DNA of 6,794 bases from Bacteroidales bacterium (GCA_900755985.1 CAAEIL010000313.1:1-6794), one strand, 5' to 3'. Counted from the first letter of the stretch, positions 1 through 6,436 are shown. Numbers and translations are program-made. The notes: generated by a model from the sequence alone, not told the origin.

Positions 1-101
1 CAGACATAAGACTCAACTACGAACAATATTTTTACGGGCACGGAGGCCGTGGCGATGAAGAAGGTTCACGCTTAGTCGCCGAACTTGTTGTCTCCTTCTG
101 A
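1..101 (+). CDS. C-terminal fragment of an unidentified protein (5' end outside window)
   Basis: An open frame enters from the left edge (first full codon at position 3) and ends at TGA 99-101, giving 32 C-terminal residues. The end runs YFYGHGGRGDEEGSRLVAEL then a short hydrophobic tail. An acidic turn followed by a G-S-R-L-V-x-E-L helix resembles the last helix of some glycosyltransferases and CDP-glycerol-type polymer transferases, which often finish with a G-x-A-S-x-R-I-V-like helix. That resemblance is weak, and I do not assign a family. Its orientation and closeness to the glycan genes that follow suggest it belongs to the same cluster. The coding call itself rests on frame continuity to the window edge and a good fit of the following spacer. 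Confidence 0.7.
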   Translation, partial: DIRLNYEQYFYGHGGRGDEEGSRLVAELVVSF

Positions 102-110
102 CCATCTCCT

Positions 111-150
111 CCAACGCCAATCATCACCGCTCCCAACGCCAATTATCACC
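111..150. repeat. 18-nt imperfect tandem direct repeat in the intergenic spacer
   Basis: CCAACGCCAATCATCACC at 111-128 recurs as CCAACGCCAATTATCACC at 133-150, with one mismatch in 18 and a period of 22 nt. It fills most of the 69-nt spacer (102-170) between the upstream gene end and the membrane-protein start. A local slip duplication is the simplest origin. It could also be a protein-binding direct repeat, but no promoter can be recognised beside it. I see no hairpin or terminator in the spacer. Confidence 0.8.
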
Positions 151-170
151 ACCAAACCGCAAGCAATACA

Positions 171-1595
171 ATGAGACATCCCGCCCCAACAGATAACACG
201 CCAACCGCCGTCCTCAGCCGCCGGCAACGTCGAGCCGCCGACTGGCTGTGGGTAGCATACATACTTGTCGTGTGCATTGGGCTGCCGTACATCATGCCGG
301 GAGTACCATTCTGGACGGGGCGTTTCGGGCTCCTTATCGTGCCGCTGGCGGCTATGGTCTGTTACCGTTACACCGCAGGCTACTCGATAAAAGGCGAGTT
401 TGTCCTGCTGTCGGCATCCATGCTTTTAGGCGCGGGCATAATCGCCAATGTATGGTACTACACCACATTGTCAGGCGGCACTGACAGCGCGCCGGTGCTT
501 GTCAACGCCGACATGCACCGCACCTTCGAGGATGCCCTTTACTATCTGGGCTATAACGAACATCGCTCGTCTATAACCCATAGTCTTTACAGCGTTATCA
601 TAGCCGGAGTGCTCGCCGTCACAGGGCCGTCGGTGACAGCCGGACTGCTCGTCAACATGGCGTGCACACTTGCAACGCTTGTCTGCGTGTCGACACTTTG
701 GGTCAATGTCACCGGGCGCCGCAGTGATTCATGGATAGCGATGCTGTGTACCGCCGCCGTGTGCTATCTGCTTGCCTCGGGGACCTTCCTCAACAAAGAT
801 GCCTGGACCATCTGTGCGATGTCCGTGGCCGCCACCGGACTGACACGACCATCGTCGCCACGTATGTTTATGGCTGTGATTGTAGGCGCGATAATGCTCT
901 TCATCTCGCGCATGAACATGCTGTGGGCGCTTGTCGCCGGCATAGTTATAATGTGGGTGTTTGCCCGGGCGCCGCTCCGTCATCAAGGCTGGACCATCGC
1001 GGCACTCGCCCTCATCATAGCCATGTACTACTATGGCCGTTACGAGCCGGGCGCCACACCTCAGACCCTAATGGTCATCAGTCCCTCGGAAAATATCTAT
1101 GTCAGCTATCAGGCAGACAACCAGATGGCATACTATCGGCTGTTCGGCGACTACCATGACCACGGACAGTTCGAGCGACTGCTGCTGATGCCCGTGTCGG
1201 CCATTGTGCAGTATCTCATACCCTTCCCGTGGAATTATGCCCGAGACACCATTTTCGGTCTCACCGAAGCATACGCCCACTTCGGATATCCGTGGTATAT
1301 CTTCGGCGCCGTGCTTGTATATTATATGTGTGCCGTATGGCGCCGCTCGCCGGTGATGATGCGTGCTCTCACGCTTTGGGCCATATTTATATGGCTGATA
1401 CCCTGCTGGTGTTTCGGCGGAACCATCTCGCGCTACGGACTTATGGCTGTCCCTCTGATGGCCCCGGCAGTCGCTTATACCATCAAAACCTCAACCAAGC
1501 GAAAGTCAATGCGGATATACTCGCTGATTTTCATCATCCTACTGGCTGCGACACTGATAGTCTGCTACCATCTTCATACCGTAAACCAATCATGA
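171..1595 (+). CDS. Polytopic membrane protein, candidate polysaccharide polymerase (Wzy/EpsG-like) of a glycan cluster
   Basis: This 474-residue protein has roughly 12-14 hydrophobic segments: about 23-42, 50-66, 77-95, 136-150, 155-178, 187-204, 208-222, 232-247, 250-265, 272-288, 373-389, 397-415, 423-437 and 449-467. Two larger hydrophilic loops sit at about 96-135 and 289-372. A K-D pair in FLNKDAW (near 206-212), just ahead of a membrane segment, and GTISRYGLMAVPLMAP near 417-432 are typical of Wzy-type O-antigen polymerases and related polytopic glycosyltransferases. These families share little sequence, so this is an inference from topology and context. A C-type (GT-C) glycosyltransferase or a flippase is the alternative; loop 96-135 carries acidic residues as GT-C enzymes do. 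The start at 171 is the first ATG after the spacer, without a Shine-Dalgarno motif. Its stop overlaps the next start in ATGA (1592-1595), indicating translational coupling to the glycosyltransferase. Confidence 0.88.
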   Translation: MRHPAPTDNTPTAVLSRRQRRAADWLWVAYILVVCIGLPYIMPGVPFWTGRFGLLIVPLAAMVCYRYTAGYSIKGEFVLLSASMLLGAGIIANVWYYTTLSGGTDSAPVLVNADMHRTFEDALYYLGYNEHRSSITHSLYSVIIAGVLAVTGPSVTAGLLVNMACTLATLVCVSTLWVNVTGRRSDSWIAMLCTAAVCYLLASGTFLNKDAWTICAMSVAATGLTRPSSPRMFMAVIVGAIMLFISRMNMLWALVAGIVIMWVFARAPLRHQGWTIAALALIIAMYYYGRYEPGATPQTLMVISPSENIYVSYQADNQMAYYRLFGDYHDHGQFERLLLMPVSAIVQYLIPFPWNYARDTIFGLTEAYAHFGYPWYIFGAVLVYYMCAVWRRSPVMMRALTLWAIFIWLIPCWCFGGTISRYGLMAVPLMAPAVAYTIKTSTKRKSMRIYSLIFIILLAATLIVCYHLHTVNQS

Positions 1596-2353
1596 AAATC
1601 AGCATAATAACCATAACGCGGAACAATGCCGAAGGCTTGCAGCGGACTATCGATTCGATAGGCTCGCAGCGCCATGTCCATGAAGTGGAACACATAGTCG
1701 TCGACGGCGAGAGTACCGACGGCACCTCCGGGGTCCTTGCCGGTGCGCGGACTGAGCCGGAGCTTATCAGCCGCAGTCCCCGGGGCGTCTATGACGCTAT
1801 CAATGCCGGTATCGAGGCTGCCACCGGCGATGTCATAGGTCTCTTGCATGCCGGAGATACATACAGCGACCGTCATGTGCTGGACGATGTCATCGCTACA
1901 TTCGATTCACATCCCGATACCGATTTTATCTTTGGCGACGTTTATTTCGCTGTCCCCGGTGGCCGTATAGCCCGCTACTACTCAGGTGCCGAATGTGGCC
2001 CACATGCGATAGTCGCAGGGTTGCAGCCGCCTCATCCTTCAATGTTTATCCGTCGCGAGGCGCAGCTGCGGGCCGGACTGTACAACGCCGACTATCCCTC
2101 GGCGGGCGACTTCGAGATGTTTGTGCGTCTTTTCATGGTGCACACCGAGCTGCAGTGGGAGTATCTGCCGCGCAATATGGTGTGCATGCAGCCAGGAGGT
2201 GTCTCGGCAACTCTATACAACCGCCTTTGGGGTAACAACCGTCAGCGTATGCGCGCCTTCCGCGAGAATAACGTCAGTTCGTCTTTCATACGCATACTCC
2301 CGCATTATTTTCACGTACTCAAGAGCTATCTATGGCGAATACCACGCAAATAA
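1592..2353 (+). CDS. Family 2 glycosyltransferase (GT2, GT-A fold)
   Basis: This 253-residue cytoplasmic or membrane-peripheral enzyme is expected to transfer a nucleotide-activated sugar to a lipid-linked glycan. The N-terminus has the GT-A signature: a beta strand MKISIITITRNN (1-12), then TIDSIGSQ (19-26) and VVDGESTDGT (36-45), whose aspartates bind the nucleotide. RGVYDAINAGIEAATGD (64-80) matches the G-I-Y-D-A-M-N-K-G-I block of WcaA/WcaE-like GT2 enzymes. The metal-binding DXD position appears as HAGD (86-89). HPSMFIRR (148-155) and AGDFEMFVR (171-179, the likely acceptor/catalytic acidic segment) follow, and GGVSAT lies near the end. Length is normal for the subfamily and no membrane helix is seen. 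The frame stays open upstream to 1229, but only the ATG at 1592 begins with the conserved first strand, and it overlaps the preceding stop by 4 nt. Donor and acceptor sugars cannot be read from the sequence. Confidence 0.95.
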   Translation: MKISIITITRNNAEGLQRTIDSIGSQRHVHEVEHIVVDGESTDGTSGVLAGARTEPELISRSPRGVYDAINAGIEAATGDVIGLLHAGDTYSDRHVLDDVIATFDSHPDTDFIFGDVYFAVPGGRIARYYSGAECGPHAIVAGLQPPHPSMFIRREAQLRAGLYNADYPSAGDFEMFVRLFMVHTELQWEYLPRNMVCMQPGGVSATLYNRLWGNNRQRMRAFRENNVSSSFIRILPHYFHVLKSYLWRIPRK

Positions 2354-3141
2354 GCAGCGCACCGGCCGCACCGCGCCGGACTTTTCTGCTCTACTGTCCC
2401 GGTAGTGAATTTGTCGTGCCTTATCTGCAGCGTCAGATGGGCGAGGGCTGGGACATAGTCACCGCGTTGGGCGACTGCGAAGCACCCGACCGGGCTCTGA
2501 TGCTCTCGTCGACACATATATACGATGTCAGCGAAGGACTCAACTATGACGAAAATACACCCATTGACGCCGAGTCGCCGTGGAACGCTTACGAGCGCAT
2601 GTTCGAAGGCTATTGCCGCACACGTTCGCTGACACCGGTCGTTATACGCTGCGCCGAAATCGTAGGCACTGGTATGACGGGACTGCCGATGCGACTGGCT
2701 CGCGGAATATACCGTGGAACACTGCGGCATGTCGCCGTTCCACGTCCCCGTCATGAGACACGTCTGCGCAAAGCCGTTGAAGAAGCCGAACGCCCCAAGG
2801 CATTGCTGTCTGTGGTTCATGCCGTCGATGTAGCCCGATGCGCCGACCTGCTTACTCGTCCCGGCCGCTTTGCTGAAGAGTCTGAAACATATAACCTGAC
2901 CGATAACAGTACGACAGATATTGACACTCTGATTGACGCTTTGGCATACCGAATCAATGACAAGCACGTGCCATCGGCCTCGCCTTTTGTTGCCGGACTG
3001 CTCAACGGACGAGCCATAAGCCGTGCAATGAAGCGTTCGCTAACCTTCAATCCCGCCAAAATACTGCGCGTTACCAATATCGAACCGTCTCAGGTTACAA
3101 ATTATCTCCGAACCCATCTCTATGACGAATCCAGCCTGTAA
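2332..3141 (+). CDS. Reduced SDR / NAD-dependent epimerase-like protein, catalytic lysine absent
   Basis: This 269-residue protein resembles extended SDR sugar epimerases/dehydratases in its middle and end. SSTHIYD (59-65) matches the active-site S-S-x-x-V-Y-G strand, VVIRCAEIVGTGMTG (103-117) the R-x-x-x-V-Y-G-P-G strand, and SVVHAVDVARCADLL (160-174) the V-H-V-x-D-V-A block. ETYNLTD (185-191) and the C-terminal YLRTHLYDESSL also fit. Two hallmarks are missing. The Y-x-x-x-K pair reads Y87-E-R-M-F91, and the N-terminal G-x-x-G-x-x-G nucleotide loop is replaced by YCPGSEF (21-27). Only about 60 residues precede the active-site strand, against the usual 110 or more. It may be a non-enzymatic remnant, a partner subunit, or an atypical SDR. 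The frame is intact, so it is not obviously a pseudogene. The ATG at 2332 overlaps the glycosyltransferase end by 22 nt; the next methionine is residue 36, inside the first helix region, so the upstream start is preferred. Confidence 0.88.
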   Translation: MANTTQISSAPAAPRRTFLLYCPGSEFVVPYLQRQMGEGWDIVTALGDCEAPDRALMLSSTHIYDVSEGLNYDENTPIDAESPWNAYERMFEGYCRTRSLTPVVIRCAEIVGTGMTGLPMRLARGIYRGTLRHVAVPRPRHETRLRKAVEEAERPKALLSVVHAVDVARCADLLTRPGRFAEESETYNLTDNSTTDIDTLIDALAYRINDKHVPSASPFVAGLLNGRAISRAMKRSLTFNPAKILRVTNIEPSQVTNYLRTHLYDESSL

Positions 3142-3144
3142 GCC

Positions 3145-3984
3145 ATGTCAGAATTTGCCCGCTCACTAAAAAGTATAGCCAAACTCGTGCTTCTGTCGCG
3201 TCCGTTGCGCATGCCGCGGGCCACGGGCGATTCTATAGTCATCCTGGCCAACGGACCTTCGCTCAACGACACCATAGCGCAGTCGGCCGATGTGCTGAAA
3301 AGCATGCCGACACTCGCTGTCAACTTCGCTGCGGCCGCCGATGTCTTTTTTGAACTACGCCCCGCATACTATGTCATGGCAGACCCGGTGTTTTTTGCCG
3401 AGCCTAAAGCTGACAACCTTGTACGGCAACGCCGCAGCCTTGCGCGTGTCGACTGGCCGATGACTCTGTTTGTCCCGCGCGAGTATTCAGACCGTATTCC
3501 TGCCGAGATAGCCTCGAATCCGTCAATAAGCGTAGTGTCATTCAACAATGTCGGGGTTGAAGGCTGGCATTGGCTCGAAAACTTTGCATACAGCCGTTCG
3601 CTGGGCATGCCTCGTCCGCGCAACGTGCTTATTCCCGCCATTATGGTCGCCGTAGGCATGGGTTTCCGCAACATCTATCTCACCGGAGCCGACCATTCGT
3701 GGATGAAGACCATCTGTGTCGATGAAGACAATCACGTGATTTCGGTCCAGCCACACTTCTATAAAGACGCTGCTGACGAGCAACGCCGCGTCGACACCAC
3801 ATACCGGGGTCTGCATCTGCACGACGTAGTCCACAGTTTCTATGTGGCATTCAGCAGCTATCACCGCCTTCAGCGTTACGCCCGGGCACGAGGCATCAAT
3901 ATCTACAATTCAACTCCCGGCAGTTTCATTGACGCTTTCGAGCGCCGTCCTCTTCCAGCAAACAACAATACATCAACAAAATAA
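3145..3984 (+). CDS. Glycan-cluster protein with NGPS/GADHSW motifs (MptE/DUF115-like or GT42-like)
   Basis: This 279-residue protein, probably cytosolic, begins with a basic amphipathic stretch and then a Rossmann-like strand-loop IVILANGPSL (31-40). The (G/A)NGPS loop is shared by the 6-hydroxymethylpterin diphosphokinase MptE-like/DUF115 family and by bacterial family 42 sialyltransferases, where it contacts the nucleotide. Further fitting blocks are AVNF (58-61), YYVMADPVFF (75-84), a strand ending in LTGADHSW (179-186), HFYKD (204-208), and the C-terminal YNSTPGSFIDAFER (254-267). Proteins with this block order occur in Bacteroidota O-antigen and capsule clusters, usually without a demonstrated function. 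A glycosyltransferase role, using a CMP- or other nucleotide-sugar, is an inference from fold and context. It starts 3 nt after the previous stop and ends 3 nt before ilvA, so it belongs to the same transcription unit. Confidence 0.9.
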   Translation: MSEFARSLKSIAKLVLLSRPLRMPRATGDSIVILANGPSLNDTIAQSADVLKSMPTLAVNFAAAADVFFELRPAYYVMADPVFFAEPKADNLVRQRRSLARVDWPMTLFVPREYSDRIPAEIASNPSISVVSFNNVGVEGWHWLENFAYSRSLGMPRPRNVLIPAIMVAVGMGFRNIYLTGADHSWMKTICVDEDNHVISVQPHFYKDAADEQRRVDTTYRGLHLHDVVHSFYVAFSSYHRLQRYARARGINIYNSTPGSFIDAFERRPLPANNNTSTK

Positions 3985-3987
3985 AAA

Positions 3988-5199
3988 ATGTTAGAAATCA
4001 ACGAAATATTCAATGCGGCCCGCGTTCTGAAGGATGTTGCGCGTCATACGTCCCTCATTCCCGCACCCAAACTCAATCCCGAGGTCGACGTTTGGCTCAA
4101 GACCGAGAACCTGCAGCTCACCGGCTCGTTCAAACTCCGTGGAGCCTATTATAAAATCTCGCAGCTCAGCGACGAAGAGAAAAAACGTGGCGTCATAGCC
4201 TGCTCGGCCGGCAACCATGCTCAGGGCGTAGCCCTCGGCGCCACACACAACGGAATCAAGTCGCTGATATGCCTTCCCGCCGGCGCCCCCATATCGAAAG
4301 TCGAGGCCACCAAGGGTTATGGTGCCGAAGTCTGCCTTGTCCCCGGCGTATATGACGATGCCTACGCAAAGGCTCTCGAACTCCGCGACAAGCACGGATA
4401 CACCTTTGTACATCCCTTCGACGACGAAAAAGTCATTGCCGGTCAGGGAACTATCGGTCTCGAGATACTCGAAGACATGCCCGAAGTCGACGCCATCGTC
4501 GTCCCCATTGGCGGAGGCGGTCTCATATCGGGTGTAGCATTCGCCATCAAGACCCTGCGTCCGTCAATCAAAATCTACGGCGTACAGGCCGCAGGCGCTC
4601 CCTCTATGGCCCGGTCGCTCGAAAACAATAGAATCGAGCACCTTGAGCGCGTACAGACAATAGCTGACGGCATCGCAGTCAAAGAACCGGGAGTCAACAC
4701 CTTTGAGATGTGCGCAAAGTATGTCGACCAGGTAGTCACCGTCAGCGATGATGAAGTTGCCGCCGCCATACTTGCCCTCATCGAGCAGCACAAGATTGTA
4801 GCCGAAGGAGCCGGCGCTGTTCCGGCCGCTGCCGTGATGTTCAACAAGCTACCCGTCAAGGGAAAGAAAGTCGTTTGCCTTGTCTCGGGCGGAAACATCG
4901 ATGTCACCACCCTTAACCGCGTCATCGGCCGCGGTCTGGCCAAGAGCGGCCGTGCCGTCACGCTCATCATTGACCTTCCCGACAAGCCCGGTCAGCTGTC
5001 GGGAGTGTGTTCCGTTGTTGCCGAACAAGGCGGTAATGTGCTGTCGGTCAATCACGAACGCATCAATACCTCGGCCGAAATCGGCGGCTGCACTATACGT
5101 CTCGAACTCGAAACACGCAACCACGAGCACATTGCAGCGATACGCAAGGCTTTGGCTGACGCCGGTTATAGTGTCGTCAACACCTCTGTCGTAAAATAA
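3988..5199 (+). CDS. ilvA: Threonine ammonia-lyase (threonine dehydratase) with ACT domain
   Basis: This is a cytosolic PLP enzyme that deaminates L-threonine to 2-oxobutanoate and ammonia, the first committed step to isoleucine. The 403 residues match the medium-length form: a fold-type II catalytic domain to about residue 320 and a single C-terminal ACT domain (about 325-400, opening with VTLIIDLPDKPGQLSGV). The PLP lysine is K49 in TGSFKLRGA (45-53). SAGNHAQG (73-80) forms the substrate/PLP loop, GGGG (175-178) the phosphate cradle, and SGGN (300-303) the C-terminal PLP-ring contact. ACT domains usually mediate amino-acid feedback, so isoleucine or valine control is plausible but not shown here. 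The length and single ACT unit also fit TdcB-like catabolic enzymes with an added ACT. No ilvBNCD gene is adjacent. The ATG follows the run AATAAAAA and lies 3 nt after the previous stop, so it may be transcribed with the glycan genes. Confidence 0.97.
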   Translation: MLEINEIFNAARVLKDVARHTSLIPAPKLNPEVDVWLKTENLQLTGSFKLRGAYYKISQLSDEEKKRGVIACSAGNHAQGVALGATHNGIKSLICLPAGAPISKVEATKGYGAEVCLVPGVYDDAYAKALELRDKHGYTFVHPFDDEKVIAGQGTIGLEILEDMPEVDAIVVPIGGGGLISGVAFAIKTLRPSIKIYGVQAAGAPSMARSLENNRIEHLERVQTIADGIAVKEPGVNTFEMCAKYVDQVVTVSDDEVAAAILALIEQHKIVAEGAGAVPAAAVMFNKLPVKGKKVVCLVSGGNIDVTTLNRVIGRGLAKSGRAVTLIIDLPDKPGQLSGVCSVVAEQGGNVLSVNHERINTSAEIGGCTIRLELETRNHEHIAAIRKALADAGYSVVNTSVVK

Positions 5200-5273
5200 T
5201 CACAGTCTCAACACCCGGTCGCAAATTCCTCGATACATAATAAATAGGTTCCATCACCCTAAAAATCAAAAAA
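5200..5273 (+). promoter_or_regulatory. Intergenic leader of queF-queC, the longest gene-free stretch in the window
   Basis: These 74 nt between the ilvA stop and the queF start are AT-rich in their 3' half, unlike the compact junctions on either side, so a promoter and 5' leader for queF are likely here. I find no clear Bacteroidota promoter: the -7 consensus TAnnTTTG is only partly met by TAGGTTCC (5245-5252), and no TTTG lies at the -33 spacing. I see no stem-plus-T-run terminator for ilvA. The last 12 nt before the ATG are ATC-interrupted A-runs, typical of SD-independent initiation in this phylum. Confidence 0.45.
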
Positions 5274-5276
5274 ATG
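5245..5276 (+). ncRNA. Candidate class I preQ1 riboswitch-like pseudoknot overlapping the queF start codon
   Basis: The segment contains AGGUUC (5246-5251) and CACCCU (5255-5260). Both hexamers, in this order, occur in the Bacillus subtilis class I preQ1 aptamer as I recall it. UAGG (5245-5248) can pair with CCUA (5258-5261) as P1. U5249 and C5257 then sit where that aptamer contacts preQ1. An A-rich strand (5262-5273) follows, as in the known L3. Loop CAU (5252-5254) can pair with AUG (5274-5276) as a 3-bp P2, closing an H-type pseudoknot on the start codon. Location immediately before queF, the preQ1-making gene, is exactly where this regulator is expected. Weak points are the 4-bp P1, a loop about 3 nt shorter than usual, the long A-rich strand, and the fact that A-rich leaders are common in Bacteroidota. 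Confidence 0.3.
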
Positions 5277-5744
5277 TCACGAACAAACGCCGAAATGCCG
5301 GGCGTCACCCTCTTGGGTGCCGCCGGCGTAAAATATCCTACTGACTACTGTCCCGAAATCCTCGAAACTTTCGACAACAAACACCCCGAAAACGACTATC
5401 TGGTGACCCTCAACTGCCCGGAGTTTACCTCGCTGTGCCCAAAAACACATCAGCCTGACTTCGGAACCATTGTCATCAACTATATCCCCGACATACGTAT
5501 GGTCGAGAGCAAGTCGCTGAAGCTGTATCTCTTCTCGTTCCGTAACCACGGCGACTTCCACGAGGATTGTGTCAATATAATAATGAAAGACCTGATGCGC
5601 CTGATGTCGCCGCGTTATATCGAAGTGCTTGGCCGCTTCACGCCACGCGGCGGTATCTCTATACATCCCTTTGCCAACTGGGGCGATGACGCACATCAGG
5701 ACCTTGTCAAGACACGTCTGGCAGCGCGTCTCAATAACCTTTGA
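5274..5744 (+). CDS. queF: NADPH-dependent 7-cyano-7-deazaguanine reductase (preQ0 to preQ1)
   Basis: This is a cytosolic tunnelling-fold enzyme that reduces the nitrile of preQ0 to the aminomethyl group of preQ1 with two NADPH, the last free-base step before TGT inserts preQ1 into tRNA (GUN anticodons). At 156 residues it is the short, unimodular YkvM type. C55 in NCPEFTSLCPKTHQPDF (47-63) is the nucleophile that forms the thioimide, and D62 the proton donor. ESKSLKLYLFSFRNHGDFHE (78-97) holds the QueF NADPH motif E-S-K-S-x-K and the substrate-binding H96-E97. FTPRGGISIHPFANWG (122-137) is the usual C-terminal block. All key residues are intact. The ATG at 5274 follows an A-rich leader; an internal methionine at residue 8 would also leave the domain complete, so the exact start is slightly uncertain. 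queC follows 11 nt after the stop, forming a functional pair. Confidence 0.97.
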   Translation: MSRTNAEMPGVTLLGAAGVKYPTDYCPEILETFDNKHPENDYLVTLNCPEFTSLCPKTHQPDFGTIVINYIPDIRMVESKSLKLYLFSFRNHGDFHEDCVNIIMKDLMRLMSPRYIEVLGRFTPRGGISIHPFANWGDDAHQDLVKTRLAARLNNL

Positions 5745-5755
5745 CACCTGACAAT

Positions 5756-6424
5756 ATGGAATCGGACAACAAACGCGACGCCATAATGGTGCTCTCAGGA
5801 GGCATGGACTCGGTGACCATGCTCCACGACTATGCCGGCGAGATTGCACTCGCTGTCAATTTCACTTACGGCTCGAATCACAATGCCCGCGAACTTGAAT
5901 GCGCGCGCCTGCACTGTCAACTCCGTGGCATACCTTTGGTCGAAATTAACCTCAGCTTCATCGGGCAGACTTTCAAAAGTTCGCTGCTCAGTGGTGCCGA
6001 CGCCATTCCCGAAGGCGAGTACGCCGCCGACAACATCAGCTCGACGGTAGTGCCTTTTCGCAACGGCATAATGCTGGCCGCTGCCGCGGGTCTGGCCGAA
6101 AGCCACAAGCTGAAACGCGTCATGCTCGCCAACCACGCCGGCGACCATGCCATATATCCCGACTGCCGTCCGGAATTTGTCGACGCTATGTCAGCGGCTA
6201 TCGCTGCCGGAACTTTTGACCATATCACGGTCTTTGCCCCCTATACCAATATGACCAAGAGCGACATAGCCCGTCGTGGAAAAACACTCGGCATAGATTA
6301 CTCGACAACCTATTCGTGCTACCGTGGCGGCAAGATACACTGCGGACGCTGTGCCACTTGCCTTGAACGCCGTCAGGCTCTTGCCGATGCCGGTATCGAA
6401 GACAGTACGCAATACGAATCCTGA
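5756..6424 (+). CDS. queC: 7-cyano-7-deazaguanine synthase (preQ0 synthase)
   Basis: This is an ATP-dependent cytosolic enzyme that converts 7-carboxy-7-deazaguanine and ammonia into preQ0, the substrate of the neighbouring QueF. At 222 residues it is normal for the family. MVLSGGMDSVT (11-21) is the PP-loop S-G-G-x-D-S that binds ATP. VNFTYGSNHNARE (34-46), STVVPFRNGIMLAAAAGLAE (96-115) and YPDCRPEF (134-141) are characteristic QueC blocks. The zinc site is C188, C196, C199 and C202 in SCYRGGKIHCGRCATCLERR. The chosen ATG at 5756 leaves an 11-nt gap after queF. A TTG at 5741, overlapping the queF stop, would add five residues, but those are not conserved in the family. QueD, QueE and GTP cyclohydrolase genes, needed for the earlier steps, are not in this window. 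Confidence 0.97.
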   Translation: MESDNKRDAIMVLSGGMDSVTMLHDYAGEIALAVNFTYGSNHNARELECARLHCQLRGIPLVEINLSFIGQTFKSSLLSGADAIPEGEYAADNISSTVVPFRNGIMLAAAAGLAESHKLKRVMLANHAGDHAIYPDCRPEFVDAMSAAIAAGTFDHITVFAPYTNMTKSDIARRGKTLGIDYSTTYSCYRGGKIHCGRCATCLERRQALADAGIEDSTQYES

Positions 6425-6436
6425 CCACTTCTGACA

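Noticed and set aside
731..1159. 142-codon open frame on the + strand inside the membrane-protein gene
   Set aside because: It overlaps a longer gene in another frame, has a low-complexity His/Arg/Cys-rich translation and shows no family motif; it is a by-product of GC-rich codon use.
1229..1591. Upstream extension of the glycosyltransferase reading frame
   Set aside because: The extended part lies inside the membrane-protein gene and looks non-coding (Arg/His/Cys-rich). The conserved GT2 N-terminal strand begins exactly at the ATG at 1592.
1927..1934. TATCTTTG, a match to the Bacteroidota -7 promoter consensus TAnnTTTG
   Set aside because: It lies deep inside the glycosyltransferase coding sequence, has no TTTG at the -33 spacing, and no gene starts just downstream.
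2326..2967. 213-codon open frame on the - strand opposite the SDR-like gene
   Set aside because: The + frame carries recognisable SDR motifs and coding overlap with its neighbour, while the - frame translation shows no domain and begins and ends within other genes.
5741..5755. TTG start for queC, overlapping the queF stop as TTGA
   Set aside because: It would add five residues (MTPDN) outside the conserved domain. The ATG at 5756 is a better start codon and the protein is already of full family length.
5277..5849. 190-codon open frame on the - strand opposite queF
   Set aside because: It is antisense to an unambiguous QueF with all catalytic residues, and its translation has no recognisable feature.
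5934..5941. TACCTTTG-like match to the -7 promoter consensus within queC
   Set aside because: It is internal to queC with no -33 element and no suitable downstream gene start nearby, and is expected by chance.
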